DNA of 46,834 nt from an uncultured Christensenella sp. (GCA_910585955.1 CAJUGC010000013.1:1-46834); one strand, 5' to 3'; shown: positions 15,354 through 25,179, numbered from the stretch's first letter. The notes: a model not told the origin generated them from the letters alone. Numbers and translations: made by a program.

Positions 15354-16316
15354 TTAATCCTCCTGCCAAATATCGTTGTCGCTCGCGGTCATTTGCCTGC
15401 GTTCGAGCTCCTTGACTATATCGAAGCCCATACCTTTGATTCTGTGATTGCGCGCCGCTACCTCGAGAATAACCGCAAGATTGCGACCCGACTTGACGGG
15501 AATCGTATAACTCGGGATCTCTATTCCGAGAATGTCTTTCGTAGCCGTGCTTCCGCCGAGACGGTCGTACTCCTTTTCTTCGTCCCATGTTTCGAGATTG
15601 ACGACCATATCTATGACTTTCGTGAGCTTGACCGCGCCCGCTCCGTAAAGCCTGCGTATATCGACTATTCCAATGCCGCGCACCTCCATCATATAGCGAA
15701 TAAGCTCCGGCGACGATCCCACGAGCCTGTCGGACACACGCTTTATACAAACGGCGTCGTCGGCTACAAGTCTGTGCCCGCGCTGAATAAGCTCGATCGC
15801 CGTCTCGCTTTTTCCGACGGACGACTTGCCCGTCATCAAGACGCCCACGCCGTACAGATCGAGAAGCACTCCGTGCGTGACAATGCGAGGCGCAAGCAGT
15901 TCGTTCAGATAAATCGACAGCCCGTTTATTATCATAGTCGAACGCTGTTTGCTGCGCAGGACGGTTTTGTCGTACTTTTCGGCGCACGCGATTATTTCCG
16001 CGCACGGCTCTAGCCCGCTTGAGATGACGAGACACGGAAAGCCGAATGAGAACAGCTTTTCGAGCGCATTAAGTCTGTCCGAGCCGTTCAGTTGCTTTAA
16101 ATACGCCGTTTCCATTTCGCCTATTACCTGCACTCTGTCCTTGCCGAAATGCTCGTAATAGCCCGAAAGCTGCAGTCCCGGGCGGTTAATGTTGAGCGTC
16201 GCCATATGCATTGAGCCGCTTTTACATGTATGCAAGATCTCAAGCCCGAGATGCGCCGCAAACTCCTTTACTTTAACGTCGGTTTCGTTCTCTTCCAATT
16301 CGTTGTCTATGTCCAT
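15354..16316 (-). CDS. hprK: HPr kinase/phosphorylase
   Basis: At 320 residues this is a complete HprK. The N-terminal domain is followed by a P-loop (MTGKSSVGKSE, about residue 155) and the family signature EVRGIGIVDIRRLYG near residue 205. It phosphorylates and dephosphorylates HPr on Ser-46 and so controls CcpA-dependent carbon catabolite repression. I chose the ATG at 16316, which has a GAGGTG SD; a start seven codons upstream has none. It lies 21 bp after the HAD phosphatase gene and is followed without a gap by an amino acid kinase. No HPr gene or CcpA gene is in the window, but a cre-like site occurs at 100-113. Confidence 0.96.
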   Translation of the reverse strand: MDIDNELEENETDVKVKEFAAHLGLEILHTCKSGSMHMATLNINRPGLQLSGYYEHFGKDRVQVIGEMETAYLKQLNGSDRLNALEKLFSFGFPCLVISSGLEPCAEIIACAEKYDKTVLRSKQRSTMIINGLSIYLNELLAPRIVTHGVLLDLYGVGVLMTGKSSVGKSETAIELIQRGHRLVADDAVCIKRVSDRLVGSSPELIRYMMEVRGIGIVDIRRLYGAGAVKLTKVIDMVVNLETWDEEKEYDRLGGSTATKDILGIEIPSYTIPVKSGRNLAVILEVAARNHRIKGMGFDIVKELERRQMTASDNDIWQED

Positions 16317-16337
16317 AATTTCACCTCGAACATACAT

Positions 16338-17150
16338 TTAAAAACAGTACTTTTCTATGATCTTCGCAACTCCGTCCTCATCGTTTGCCTGCGCGACCGT
16401 GTCCGCATAGGCTTCGAGTCCCTTACGGGCATTGCTCATCGCAACACCGAGACCCGCCGCTTTCAGAGCGGACGCGTCGTTCATCTCGTCGCCGAATGCC
16501 ATCGTCTCGGAAATATCGACGTTTAAAAGTTTCGCGACTTTTTTGAGACCGTTGCCTTTTCCCGCAAGCGAGCTTATACACTCGAAGAAAAACGGACCCG
16601 ACGTAAACAGTTCCACGCCGCTCGGCGCGGCGGTTTTAAGCTCCCTCGCAAGCGTCACGTTCCTTCCCTTTTCCGCTACGGCGAATAACTTTACGAAGTC
16701 GAGATCGTTTCCCTCGATAAACTCCTTTACGTTACCGACGAATTTCATGTCTACGCCGGTCATACGCGTATAATAGTCGCTGTACTCGTTGGGCACGGAG
16801 CTGTAAATCTCGGTCGGCGTGTAGACGTGGTAATAGAGTCCGAGCCTTTCGCACTCGCCGGCAAACCACAGCACATTCTCCTTTTCGAGCGTCGTCGTCT
16901 CCAATACTCTTTTCGTCAGATTATCCTCTATTACGGAGCCTTGAAGTCCGAGAATAGGTATATTTCTCTTTTCGAGACCCGCATGAACAAGGCGCGACCG
17001 AAGCGAAACGGTGTTGCGCCCCGACGAAAGCGTAAAAATTCCTCCGCGTTCGAAATACTCGTCTATGACTTTGCGGCTATACTCCGACACGGTATTATCG
17101 GAACGGCAAAGCGTGCCGTCGAAATCCGAAACTATGAGTTTATATTTCAT
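16338..17150 (-). CDS. Cof-type HAD-family phosphatase
   Basis: A 270-residue haloacid dehalogenase-family hydrolase of the Cof/YbiV type (class IIB cap). Motif I is VSDFDGTL at residues 7-14, motif II is TLSSGRN near 41, the late Lys region is SLAGKGNGLKKV, and motif IV is AFGDEMNDASAL near 220. It should hydrolyse a sugar phosphate, flavin phosphate or similar. The start at 17150 gives the family N-terminus; longer versions add 60 residues from the uvrC 3' region and are rejected. It has no SD and a consensus -10 box ends six bases before ATG, so its mRNA is predicted to be leaderless. It heads the operon with hprK. Confidence 0.9.
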   Translation of the reverse strand: MKYKLIVSDFDGTLCRSDNTVSEYSRKVIDEYFERGGIFTLSSGRNTVSLRSRLVHAGLEKRNIPILGLQGSVIEDNLTKRVLETTTLEKENVLWFAGECERLGLYYHVYTPTEIYSSVPNEYSDYYTRMTGVDMKFVGNVKEFIEGNDLDFVKLFAVAEKGRNVTLARELKTAAPSGVELFTSGPFFFECISSLAGKGNGLKKVAKLLNVDISETMAFGDEMNDASALKAAGLGVAMSNARKGLEAYADTVAQANDEDGVAKIIEKYCF

Positions 17151-17156
17151 AATCCA

Positions 17157-17185
17157 ATTATAATATAAAAATATGCCAAAAGCAA
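17157..17185 (-). promoter_or_regulatory. HAD-hprK operon promoter, predicted leaderless start
   Basis: On the minus strand TTGCTT (17185..17180) and the consensus TATAAT (17162..17157) are 17 bases apart, and six bases (TGGATT) separate the -10 box from the ATG at 17150. The transcript should begin at or next to the start codon. Confidence 0.65.
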
Positions 17186-17223
17186 GCCGCCGAACACCAT
17201 TGAAAACAGGTTTTCGATTTTTA

Positions 17224-19050
17224 TTATTCTTCGTCTCCGTCTTGCGCATGGAAGTGCTCGTACACGCAACGGGCGGCGCGTGCGTCCATACCCTCGAGCG
17301 CGGCGAGCTGCTCCTCGCTAGCCGCGGCAATCGCCTCGAGCGAGCCGAATGTCTTCAGAAGGGCGGCGCGGCGAACATTTCCGATGTTCGGAATGTCCTC
17401 GAGTCCGCTTCTATAGCGTTTGGAACGAAGATTTCTGTGGTAAGTTATGGCGAAGCGGTGGGCTTCGTCGCGGATACGCTGTAAAAGCTTTAGAGGATAA
17501 CTCGACTTAGACAGAATTATCGGCTGCTCGTCGAACACAGTATACACTTCTTCTTCCCGCTTTGCAAGTCCTATCATCGGCACGTCGTAGCCCTCGCTCG
17601 CCGCCGCGCTGTACGCCGCCGAAAGCTGTCCCTTGCCGCCGTCGATGACGACGAGATCGGGCAAAGAATCGAACTTTCCGTCACCCGAAGAGGCGCGGGC
17701 AAAGCGGCGGCGAATGGTCTCGTTCATGCTCATGAAGTCGTTCGCGCCCTCGACGGTGCGAATCTTAAAACGGCGATATTCGCTTGCCGCCTTGCGTCCG
17801 TCTATGAAAACGACCATAGACGCGACTTTATCCACGCCGCTGATGTTGGATATGTCATAGCACTCCATGCGCCGTGCGCTTTTGATCCCGAGAATCTCGG
17901 CAAGCCGCTTCGCCGCTCCTTCGGTCATATCCTGTTCGCGACGGCTTTTTTCCGACGACTTCACGAGATAGTCTTCCGCGTTTTCTCTTGCCGTTTCCGA
18001 AAGCTTGTGCTTCATACCTATCTTCGGCGTTACTATCTGAGTCTTTACTCCTTTTAATGAGGACAAGTATTCTTTCAGCGCGTCGTCGCTCTCCGTTTCG
18101 CGCTCGAACGGAACGCAAATTTGCGGGGGCAGATCGGCGTTTGTTCCCGAATAGTATTGCGGCATAAAGCCCTCGATTGCCTCTCTCTCGGAAAGAGACA
18201 CATCGGGAATGACGAAATTTTTTACGCCCATCATCTTGCCGCCGCGCACGATACAGACCGACACGCAACCGTATTCTCCGTTGCTCGCATATGCAAACGC
18301 GTCGAGATCGAAAACATCGGTAAGATCGCCGACCGTTCTTTCCTTCATTTTTTTCAGCATTTCAAGCTTATCACGGTAAAAGATCGCCTGTTCGAACTGT
18401 TCGTTTTCGGCCGAGCGACGCATTTTCTCTTCTATAAGCTTTTCCGCCGTATCGTCGCGTCCGGAAAGAAACGCCGTTACGTTTTTGACTATTTTGTCGT
18501 ATTCGTCTTTATCTATACGTCCCGTACACGGCGCACGGCAAAGTCCTATATGATAGTTAAGACATTCGCGCGCGTTTTTTTTGAGCTTTTTCGGACAGGT
18601 GCGCATTCCGTAAGCCGAGCGGATAACGGCGACTATGTCCCATACGCTTACGCCCGTCATGAACGGGCCGAAATATTTTGCGCCGTCTTTTTTTACCTTG
18701 CGCGTCACTTCGACAGTCGGAAATTCCTCGCGTAAATCGATCTTGATAAACGGGCTGGTCTTATCGTCTTTTAAAAGAATATTATATTTGGGCTTATACT
18801 TTTTTATGAGATTGTTTTCGAGCGAAAGAGCGTCTTTTTCGTTTAAAGTGATGATGTAGTCGAAGTCGGCGATATTATCGACCATGGCTTGAACTTTAGG
18901 GTGCTTTTTGGAATTGCGAAAATACTGCCGCACCCTGTTCTTGAGTACGACCGCCTTACCGACGTAAATAACTTCGCCGTCCTTTCCGCGCATTATGTAT
19001 ACGCCGCTTTGCTCCGGCAGATTTTTTATCTTTTCCTCAAGAAGAGTCAC
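17224..19050 (-). CDS. uvrC: Excinuclease ABC subunit C
   Basis: A 608-residue UvrC, the usual length. Residues about 10-90 form the GIY-YIG domain (SGVYIMRGKDGEVIYVGKA); a UVR motif (EQFEQAIFYRDKLEMLKKM) lies near 215; the RNase H-like domain follows with ISNISG and VVIDGGKGQL; and a helix-hairpin-helix pair near the C-terminus reads IPNIGNVRRAALLKTFGS. It makes the dual incisions of nucleotide excision repair with UvrA and UvrB. It starts with GTG and has a GGGAG SD at a slightly long distance. It is 27 bp after queH, at the end of a pfkA-membrane protein-queH-uvrC unit. Confidence 0.97.
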   Translation of the reverse strand: MTLLEEKIKNLPEQSGVYIMRGKDGEVIYVGKAVVLKNRVRQYFRNSKKHPKVQAMVDNIADFDYIITLNEKDALSLENNLIKKYKPKYNILLKDDKTSPFIKIDLREEFPTVEVTRKVKKDGAKYFGPFMTGVSVWDIVAVIRSAYGMRTCPKKLKKNARECLNYHIGLCRAPCTGRIDKDEYDKIVKNVTAFLSGRDDTAEKLIEEKMRRSAENEQFEQAIFYRDKLEMLKKMKERTVGDLTDVFDLDAFAYASNGEYGCVSVCIVRGGKMMGVKNFVIPDVSLSEREAIEGFMPQYYSGTNADLPPQICVPFERETESDDALKEYLSSLKGVKTQIVTPKIGMKHKLSETARENAEDYLVKSSEKSRREQDMTEGAAKRLAEILGIKSARRMECYDISNISGVDKVASMVVFIDGRKAASEYRRFKIRTVEGANDFMSMNETIRRRFARASSGDGKFDSLPDLVVIDGGKGQLSAAYSAAASEGYDVPMIGLAKREEEVYTVFDEQPIILSKSSYPLKLLQRIRDEAHRFAITYHRNLRSKRYRSGLEDIPNIGNVRRAALLKTFGSLEAIAAASEEQLAALEGMDARAARCVYEHFHAQDGDEE

Positions 19051-19077
19051 TTATCGAAGTTCTCCCGTAATCCGTGC

Positions 19078-19695
19078 TTAAATTCCTCTTTCGCGCTTAG
19101 AGAACGCGCAACCGCAATAGTTTTGGCGATATATCCCGAACTGTCGGCAAAGCTCTCCGCCGCGCGCGAAGCCGCCGCCCTTTTTGAAATCCGACGGCAA
19201 AAAAGTCACGTCCGCACCCACAGCGGCTTCTTTGCCTATTTCGTACAGCAAAGCCGCGTCCTTGTGCGGCGACACTGAAAGCGTCGTCATAACGTATTTT
19301 TTGCCGAGTTCCGCCGCCTTATTCACCGCGGCATTAAGGCGAAGGGCAAAACATTTTTCACACCGCTTGCCGCCCTCGCCCGTATTTTCCAATCCCTTCA
19401 CCGCTTCGTAAAACTTTTGAGGCTCGTACTTTTCGATATAAAGCGCGTAGTCGTAACCCGCCTCGCCGTTGTAGCGAGCAAGTTCGTTTGCCCGAAGTTC
19501 ATACTCCTCTTTCGTGTCGATATTCGGATTGAAGTAGTATAGCGAAACGTCGTCCGTTTTTCCGTGCAGATATTCGAGACAGGACGTAGAACACGCCGCA
19601 CAGCAACAATGCAAAAGAATGCCGCCCCGAATATCGGGCAGCATTTTTTCCAGTTCTTTTTGAAGATTTTTTTTATTCGTCAAAGTCTCGCCCAT
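19078..19695 (-). CDS. queH: Epoxyqueuosine reductase QueH
   Basis: This 205-residue protein belongs to the QueH (DUF208) family. It shows the N-terminal double-cysteine motif HCCCAACSTSC, the GGKRCEKCFALRL motif near residue 110, and the C-terminal GELCRQFGIYRQNYCGC cysteines; family members bind a 4Fe-4S cluster. It performs the last step of queuosine synthesis in tRNA. The start at 19695 gives the family N-terminus and lies inside the last codons of the upstream membrane-protein gene (16-base overlap); the much longer upstream extension reads that gene in another frame and is rejected. The SD (AAGGA) is weak and distant, so translational coupling is likely. Confidence 0.93.
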   Translation of the reverse strand: MGETLTNKKNLQKELEKMLPDIRGGILLHCCCAACSTSCLEYLHGKTDDVSLYYFNPNIDTKEEYELRANELARYNGEAGYDYALYIEKYEPQKFYEAVKGLENTGEGGKRCEKCFALRLNAAVNKAAELGKKYVMTTLSVSPHKDAALLYEIGKEAAVGADVTFLPSDFKKGGGFARGGELCRQFGIYRQNYCGCAFSKRERGI

Positions 19696-20501
19696 AACGT
19701 ATCGTAGTCCTTGGAAAAGTCGATGTATTCGATATTCAAAAAGGACGGCGGAGATAACTTTCCGCGCACAAGCGTGGGAATATATACGGTTTCGTTCGCG
19801 TCGTTGATATGAGAGTATACATAGCTTTCCCGAGTCAGATATTCCATTTCGGACGGCTTGTTTCCGTCGAAACGAAGTGCGAATTTGCGCTTTTTTCCGT
19901 TTTCGTCGGAATATGCGCAAATAGAATGATTTTCCTTCTCGTGACGATAGATCTCGCCGCCGTCGTAACCTTTGCCCGTGCGGGCTTTCAGAAAATTGGA
20001 AAAATCTCTGTCGAGGAAGTCTACATACGGATAGCTCGGCTCGTACTTGACGTACTCGTGCTTCTTTTTCGAGACCTTTCCCCGATCGAAAACGAGCTCG
20101 TTCTCCACGGTATTGAAAATAAACAAGCCGCGCTTGGAATAGATATATTCTTGCACTTTTCCGTCTGCAATCACGCATATCGCCTTATGCGTTATGGCGC
20201 TTCTGAGAGAGAAGAACCACATTGCGCCGACAAAAAGCAGAATCGCTCCGAAGATTATGGAAGCCACGAGCATCACGTTGTCCCCGGAAATCGCACCGCC
20301 CGTAATTACTCCTACTCCGGCAAACACAGTCACTCCCGCGCCTACCATCATGCGGGCGCGTTTTACTATGCGGGTCACGCGGACGATCTTGATCGCGTCG
20401 TTTACCGTCTTTAAGTCGGCTTTCGCGTCGTCCGAAAATTCAAACGTATCGAGCGTCTCATTCGCTTTTTCGCAGGACGCTTTGAACTCCGCCTTATTCA
20501 T
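19680..20501 (-). CDS. Membrane protein of unknown function
   Basis: I do not recognise this 273-residue protein. Residues 1-45 are soluble and helical. Two membrane segments follow at about 51-75 (MMVGAGVTVFAGVGVITGGA) and 77-98 (MLVASIIFGAILLFVGAMWF). The remaining 170 residues are soluble, rich in Tyr, Lys and Asp, and probably cytoplasmic. The ATG follows directly on the pfkA stop (TAAATG) and the end overlaps queH, so it sits in a coupled unit with both. Its role cannot be inferred from these neighbours. Confidence 0.8.
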   Translation of the reverse strand: MNKAEFKASCEKANETLDTFEFSDDAKADLKTVNDAIKIVRVTRIVKRARMMVGAGVTVFAGVGVITGGAISGDNVMLVASIIFGAILLFVGAMWFFSLRSAITHKAICVIADGKVQEYIYSKRGLFIFNTVENELVFDRGKVSKKKHEYVKYEPSYPYVDFLDRDFSNFLKARTGKGYDGGEIYRHEKENHSICAYSDENGKKRKFALRFDGNKPSEMEYLTRESYVYSHINDANETVYIPTLVRGKLSPPSFLNIEYIDFSKDYDTLWARL

Positions 20502-21461
20502 TTATCTCGAAACAATCGAGGCCATATTGTAAAGCTCGAGGTCGAACGGCTTTTTCATTTTGCAACCTTCGACTATATCCATATCGTAGATTTTGTTGTC
20601 GCGTATGCCGCAAATACGGTTGCCTATGCCCTTTTCGAGAAGCTTTACCGCGTGCACTCCCCAGCTTGTTCCGAGGAAGCGATCCTTCATGCTCGGAGAG
20701 CCGCCGCGCTGAAGATGTCCGAGCACGGTCGAGCGCACGGAAAGGTCGGTCGCGTTCTTTATCTGCGCCGCGATATCGTCCGCGTGTCCCGCACCCTCTG
20801 CGAGCATTACTATCGCCGACGCTTTTCCTCTCGCCTTCGAAGCAAGCAACCGCTCCGCGATTCTGTTTATGTCTACGGTATGCTCGGGAACTATTATGAC
20901 TTCCGCGCCGCCGCCGAGACCTGCGTAAAGAGCAAGATCGCCGCAATTTCTGCCCATGACTTCGATTATGCTGACGCGTTCGTGCGAGCTCATCGTATCG
21001 CGGATCTTATTTATCGCGTCGAGTATCGTATTGCACGCCGTATCGAAACCAAGCGTATAATCGGTGTAGGCAAGGTCGTTGTCGATAGTTCCCGGAATGC
21101 CTATCGCGGGGAAACCCTGTTCGCTCAAAGCCTTAGCTCCCATAAACGAGCCGTCGCCGCCGATGACGATAAGCCCCTCGACGCCGTGTTTTTTGAGATT
21201 CTCTATGCCCTTCGCCTGACCTTCTTTCGTCTTGAACTCGGGACAACGGGCTGTTTTGAGTATCGTACCGCCGCGCTGGATTATATCGGAAACGCTGCGC
21301 ATACTCATGGGGATAAACTTATCCTCCAAAAGTCCCGTATAGCCGCGCTCTATTCCGAACACTTCCATGCCCGCATAGATGCCGTAACGTACCGCCGCGC
21401 GAATCGCCGCGTTCATGCCGGGCGCGTCGCCGCCGCTTGTCAAAATGCCTATTCTTTTCAT
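20502..21461 (-). CDS. pfkA: 6-phosphofructokinase (ATP-type)
   Basis: A 319-residue bacterial phosphofructokinase that converts fructose 6-phosphate to fructose 1,6-bisphosphate. The ATP-binding ILTSGGDAPGMNAAIRA opens the protein; GGDGSFMGA follows near 100 (Gly where PPi-type enzymes carry Asp), then the catalytic GTIDND near 124, and MGRNCGDLAL. The ATG at 21461 has a GAGGTGG SD; a GTG three codons upstream lies in that SD and is rejected. It is 100 bp after dnaE and has an extended -10 promoter of its own. It heads a unit with a membrane protein, queH and uvrC. Confidence 0.97.
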   Translation of the reverse strand: MKRIGILTSGGDAPGMNAAIRAAVRYGIYAGMEVFGIERGYTGLLEDKFIPMSMRSVSDIIQRGGTILKTARCPEFKTKEGQAKGIENLKKHGVEGLIVIGGDGSFMGAKALSEQGFPAIGIPGTIDNDLAYTDYTLGFDTACNTILDAINKIRDTMSSHERVSIIEVMGRNCGDLALYAGLGGGAEVIIVPEHTVDINRIAERLLASKARGKASAIVMLAEGAGHADDIAAQIKNATDLSVRSTVLGHLQRGGSPSMKDRFLGTSWGVHAVKLLEKGIGNRICGIRDNKIYDMDIVEGCKMKKPFDLELYNMASIVSR

Positions 21462-21515
21462 GTTGTCCACCTCACTGCAAATCCACAGTATTTAATGTAT
21501 ATCTTACGCTCGTAT

Positions 21516-21526
21516 ATTTTAGCATA
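21516..21526 (-). promoter_or_regulatory. Extended -10 promoter of pfkA
   Basis: On the minus strand TATGCTAAAAT gives a TG-n-TAAAAT extended -10 element, with no good -35 box (TAGATT at 17 bases). It lies about 55 bases before the pfkA start. Confidence 0.45.
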
Positions 21527-21561
21527 TTTTATTGAAAAAATCTACTGTTTAAACGTGCTTT

Positions 21562-24500
21562 TTACTCTTCGGCGATCTTAATATTCTCGGCTCCCAAAAG
21601 TCCAGAAAGCTCGGCGAGCATGGCGCGCGAGCAGTCCACCTCTATTCCGAGCGGGTAGATCTTGCCGTCGTCGGTGTTTTTGACGTAGGTCTTGTCCTCG
21701 CCGGGATAAACTAAAAGTATGTCCTGTATGTCCTCCAAGAGCTTCGGAGGATTGCCCTTAAACGAATAGTACATACACATCTTTTTGCGGCGTACCGTTT
21801 CGGCTTTGACGTTCCACTCCTCTATTTTGTCCACCCAAATCGACGCTCCGAGGTCGGTCACGCGCAATCTTCCCGTAACGGTGACGAGTTTGTCGCGCTC
21901 GAAAACCGAGCGATATTGCTGATATTTATATCCGGCGAGCACGAGATCTATCGTTCCGTACAGATCCTCGAGCTTGCCTATCCCCATTTCCTTATTGTCC
22001 TTAGTAAACTTTTTTCCCGCCTCTATAAGCATACCGCCCAGAGTCACCGTGCTGCCGTCGAACGCAGCTTTTTCTTCGACCTCATCGTCTTCATCCGAAG
22101 ATGGCGCAAACATAGACGTGTTGTATTCGTAATCTTTCAGATGGTTTTTATACTCCTCGAGCGGATGTCCCGTAAGATATATGCTTGCGACTTCCTTCTC
22201 CCTGCGCAGTTTTTCGGCGAGCGGATATTCGCGCATTTTCGGGTACTCGAACTTGTTGACTTCTTCCGACACACCGAGTCCGTCGAACATGGAAAGCTGA
22301 CCGGTAAGTTTGACCTTTCTGTCGCGCGCCGCCCTGTCGAGAACCTGCTCGTACACCGCGATAAGCTGTGAGCGGGCGAGATCGAAACAATCGAACGTAC
22401 CGGCAAAGATAAGGCTTTCGAGCATTTTTTTATTGAGCGTGACAGAACTCATACGATTTACGAACTCAACGAAATCTTTGAAGTCTCCGCCCTTTTCCCT
22501 CTCCGCGACGATTGCGTCTATTATAGGCATACCGACGTTTTTTATGGCGGCCATGCCTATGCGAACGCTTCCGTTTTCTACCGTAAAGTACCCCTTGGAA
22601 CGGTTTATGTCCGGCGGCAGCACCTTTATATCCTTTTCGCGCAAGTATGTAAGATAGTTGCGTATTTCCTCTATGTTGGTTATGCGGTTATTGAGCACCG
22701 CCGTCACGAACTCGACGGTGTGATAGCGCTTTAAATAAGCGGTTTGATACGCGAGATAAGCGTAGGCGGCGGCATGAGACTTGTTGAACGCGTAAGAAGC
22801 AAACTGCGTCATGTCGTCGAATATCTTGTTTCCGACCTCTTCGGGCACGCCTCTTGCTATACAGCCGTCTACATGCACTCCGCCCTCATCCGAGCCGCGC
22901 AAAAATACAACGCGCTCCTTTGCCATCGCGTCGTGCTTTTTCTTACTCATCATGCGGCGCACGTTGTCGGCGCGTCCCATGGAGTAACCGGCAAGATCCT
23001 GCACCATTTTCATGACCTGTTCCTGATAGACCATTACGCCGTACGAGACCGAAAGTATCGGTTCCAACAGCGGATGATCGTAAACGATCTTATCGGGGCG
23101 CCGCTTATTTTCGACGTACTTGTCGATGTACTGCATGGGTCCGGGGCGATAGAGCGAAATTCCCGCTATAATATCTTCCAGCGAAGTCGGCTTCAAGTCG
23201 CGCATAAACTTTTTCATGCCTTCGCTTTCGAGCTGGAACACGGCGTGGGTGTCGCCGCTCGAGATAAGTTCGAATACGCCCTGATCGTCGTACGTCGCGT
23301 TCGGACCGTAGAAATCGACGTCTATGCCTTTCGTCTCCTTTACGAGGTCTATGGCTTTCTTGATGTCGGTGAGCGTGCGCAGTCCCAAAAAGTCCATTTT
23401 AAGAAGTCCGAGCTCTTCGCACTCTATCATGTTGAACTGCGTGGTGATAACGCCGTCTTTCGTGCGAGTAAGCGGCACATGATCCGAAATCTTATCGCGA
23501 CAGATGATTACTCCCGCCGCGTGCATTCCCGTCTGACGCGGCATACCCTCTATCTCCATTGCCATATCGAGGATGTGCTTGTTCATTACGTCCGCTTCAT
23601 ACATGGCTTTGAGATCGGGGTTCGAAACGTCGTTTCCGTCCTTGTCCGGCTTGCCGAGAAGGTTGGAGAGCTTAAGTTTACCCATTATATTCGGTATGGG
23701 CTTCGTGAGCTTCTGCGTCTCGGAAAACGGTTGGGAATACACTCTTCCGACGTCTTTAACGGCGGCTTTAGCTTTTAGCGTACCGAATGTAACTATTTGG
23801 GAGACATTCTCCGCCCCGTACTTTCGCGTGACGTACTCTATTACTTCCTCTCGCCTGTCGACGCAAAAGTCAATATCGAAGTCGGGGTTGCTTACGCGCT
23901 CGGGGTTTAAAAAGCGTTCGAAGATGAGCGCGTACTTTAAGGGATTTACCTTGGTTATGCCTATGGCGTACGCCACTATACTGCCTACGCCGCTGCCTCG
24001 TCCCGGTCCTACGGGAATACCCTGCGTCTCCGCCCAATGTATGAAATCCCACACTATGAGAAAGTACTCGACGAAATGGAGCTGGTTGACTATGCCGAGC
24101 TCGTACTCGGCGCGTTCGACTATTTCGTCCGTGAGCGTTCCGTACTTTTTATTAAGCCCGTCGAAAGTGAGTTTTCTCAAAAATTCGTATGCGTCGCTCC
24201 CGTCCTCGGGGATATAGCGCGGCATTAAAGGCTCTTTGCGGTAGAAATTACACGAGCATTTCGACGCGACCTCGAGAGTATTGGTTATCGCGTCGGGAAC
24301 GGACGGGAAGAGACGAGCCATTTCGTCTCCGCTCTTCATATAAAATTCCTTCGTGGGGAAATAGCCGTCGTCGTTTACCCCCTCTCCCGCAAGCGAAAGC
24401 GGCATATCCGAATCCTCGTCTGTCGGCTCTTCGTACGTCATGTTATTTTGGAAATATATACACTGCAACATCTTCTGCATTGTGCTGTCTCGCTTCCGAA

Positions 24501-25179
24501 GATAGTGAACGTCGTTGGTCGCGACTATTTTTATATCGTTCTTTCTCGCAAGAGCGACGAGACGCGGCAAAACCGTCTTTTGGTCGCGTATATTATGGTC
24601 TTGTATTTCGATATAGAAATCATCTCCGAACAGCGAAACGAACTTTTCGACGAGAGCTTGCGCCTTCTCCTCATCTCCCTTTAAAAGCGCCTGCGGAATT
24701 GCCCCTGCGATGCAAGCGGACAGGCATATCAGCCCTTCGGAGCGCCCCTCGAGCACGGAAAAGTCTATTCTCGGTTTGTGATAGAAACCGTCTACATAGC
24801 CTATCGACACAAGCTTTACAAGATTTTTATAACCCGTTTCGTTTTTCGCAAGCAACACGAGGTGATTGAGTTTAGGCGCTTTGCCTCCCACGCTCTCCTT
24901 TACGTTCATGTTATCGCACATATACATTTCGCAACCGATTACGGGCTTGACCTTAAACTCCCTGCCTTCCTCGAGGAACTTAAACGGGTCGGCTTTGGGA
25001 TCCGTAAAGCGCACGGCTGCTTTCACGAACTCGAGCGCGCCGTACATATTTCCGTGATCGGTTATCGCGACGGCAGGCATATTCATTTCATAAGCGCGCT
25101 GAAAAATATTCTCTATACGGGCAGCCCCGTCGAGAAGCGAATATTGCGTATGAACATGAAGATGTACGAAAGGTTCCAT
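21562..25179 (-). CDS. dnaE: DNA polymerase III alpha subunit
   Basis: At 1205 residues this is a full DnaE-type replicative polymerase. It opens with the PHP domain (FVHLHVHTQYSLLDGAARI), carries the catalytic aspartates in NPDFDIDFCVDRR near residue 430, and the GPGRGSGVGSI block near 390. A helix-hairpin-helix region and a C-terminal OB-fold follow (TVTGRLRVTDLG). A strong SD (AAGGAGG) precedes the ATG. It is transcribed toward pfkA and is separated from whiA by a 270-bp repeat-bearing gap, so it likely has its own transcript. In Clostridia a dnaE-pfkA order near whiA is common. Confidence 0.97.
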   Translation of the reverse strand: MEPFVHLHVHTQYSLLDGAARIENIFQRAYEMNMPAVAITDHGNMYGALEFVKAAVRFTDPKADPFKFLEEGREFKVKPVIGCEMYMCDNMNVKESVGGKAPKLNHLVLLAKNETGYKNLVKLVSIGYVDGFYHKPRIDFSVLEGRSEGLICLSACIAGAIPQALLKGDEEKAQALVEKFVSLFGDDFYIEIQDHNIRDQKTVLPRLVALARKNDIKIVATNDVHYLRKRDSTMQKMLQCIYFQNNMTYEEPTDEDSDMPLSLAGEGVNDDGYFPTKEFYMKSGDEMARLFPSVPDAITNTLEVASKCSCNFYRKEPLMPRYIPEDGSDAYEFLRKLTFDGLNKKYGTLTDEIVERAEYELGIVNQLHFVEYFLIVWDFIHWAETQGIPVGPGRGSGVGSIVAYAIGITKVNPLKYALIFERFLNPERVSNPDFDIDFCVDRREEVIEYVTRKYGAENVSQIVTFGTLKAKAAVKDVGRVYSQPFSETQKLTKPIPNIMGKLKLSNLLGKPDKDGNDVSNPDLKAMYEADVMNKHILDMAMEIEGMPRQTGMHAAGVIICRDKISDHVPLTRTKDGVITTQFNMIECEELGLLKMDFLGLRTLTDIKKAIDLVKETKGIDVDFYGPNATYDDQGVFELISSGDTHAVFQLESEGMKKFMRDLKPTSLEDIIAGISLYRPGPMQYIDKYVENKRRPDKIVYDHPLLEPILSVSYGVMVYQEQVMKMVQDLAGYSMGRADNVRRMMSKKKHDAMAKERVVFLRGSDEGGVHVDGCIARGVPEEVGNKIFDDMTQFASYAFNKSHAAAYAYLAYQTAYLKRYHTVEFVTAVLNNRITNIEEIRNYLTYLREKDIKVLPPDINRSKGYFTVENGSVRIGMAAIKNVGMPIIDAIVAEREKGGDFKDFVEFVNRMSSVTLNKKMLESLIFAGTFDCFDLARSQLIAVYEQVLDRAARDRKVKLTGQLSMFDGLGVSEEVNKFEYPKMREYPLAEKLRREKEVASIYLTGHPLEEYKNHLKDYEYNTSMFAPSSDEDDEVEEKAAFDGSTVTLGGMLIEAGKKFTKDNKEMGIGKLEDLYGTIDLVLAGYKYQQYRSVFERDKLVTVTGRLRVTDLGASIWVDKIEEWNVKAETVRRKKMCMYYSFKGNPPKLLEDIQDILLVYPGEDKTYVKNTDDGKIYPLGIEVDCSRAMLAELSGLLGAENIKIAEE

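Noticed and set aside
14190..16013. Long open frame on the plus strand (607 codons)
   Set aside because: It runs antisense through hprK and the amino acid kinase, which have clear family motifs and coupled starts; the frame is a by-product of codon use.
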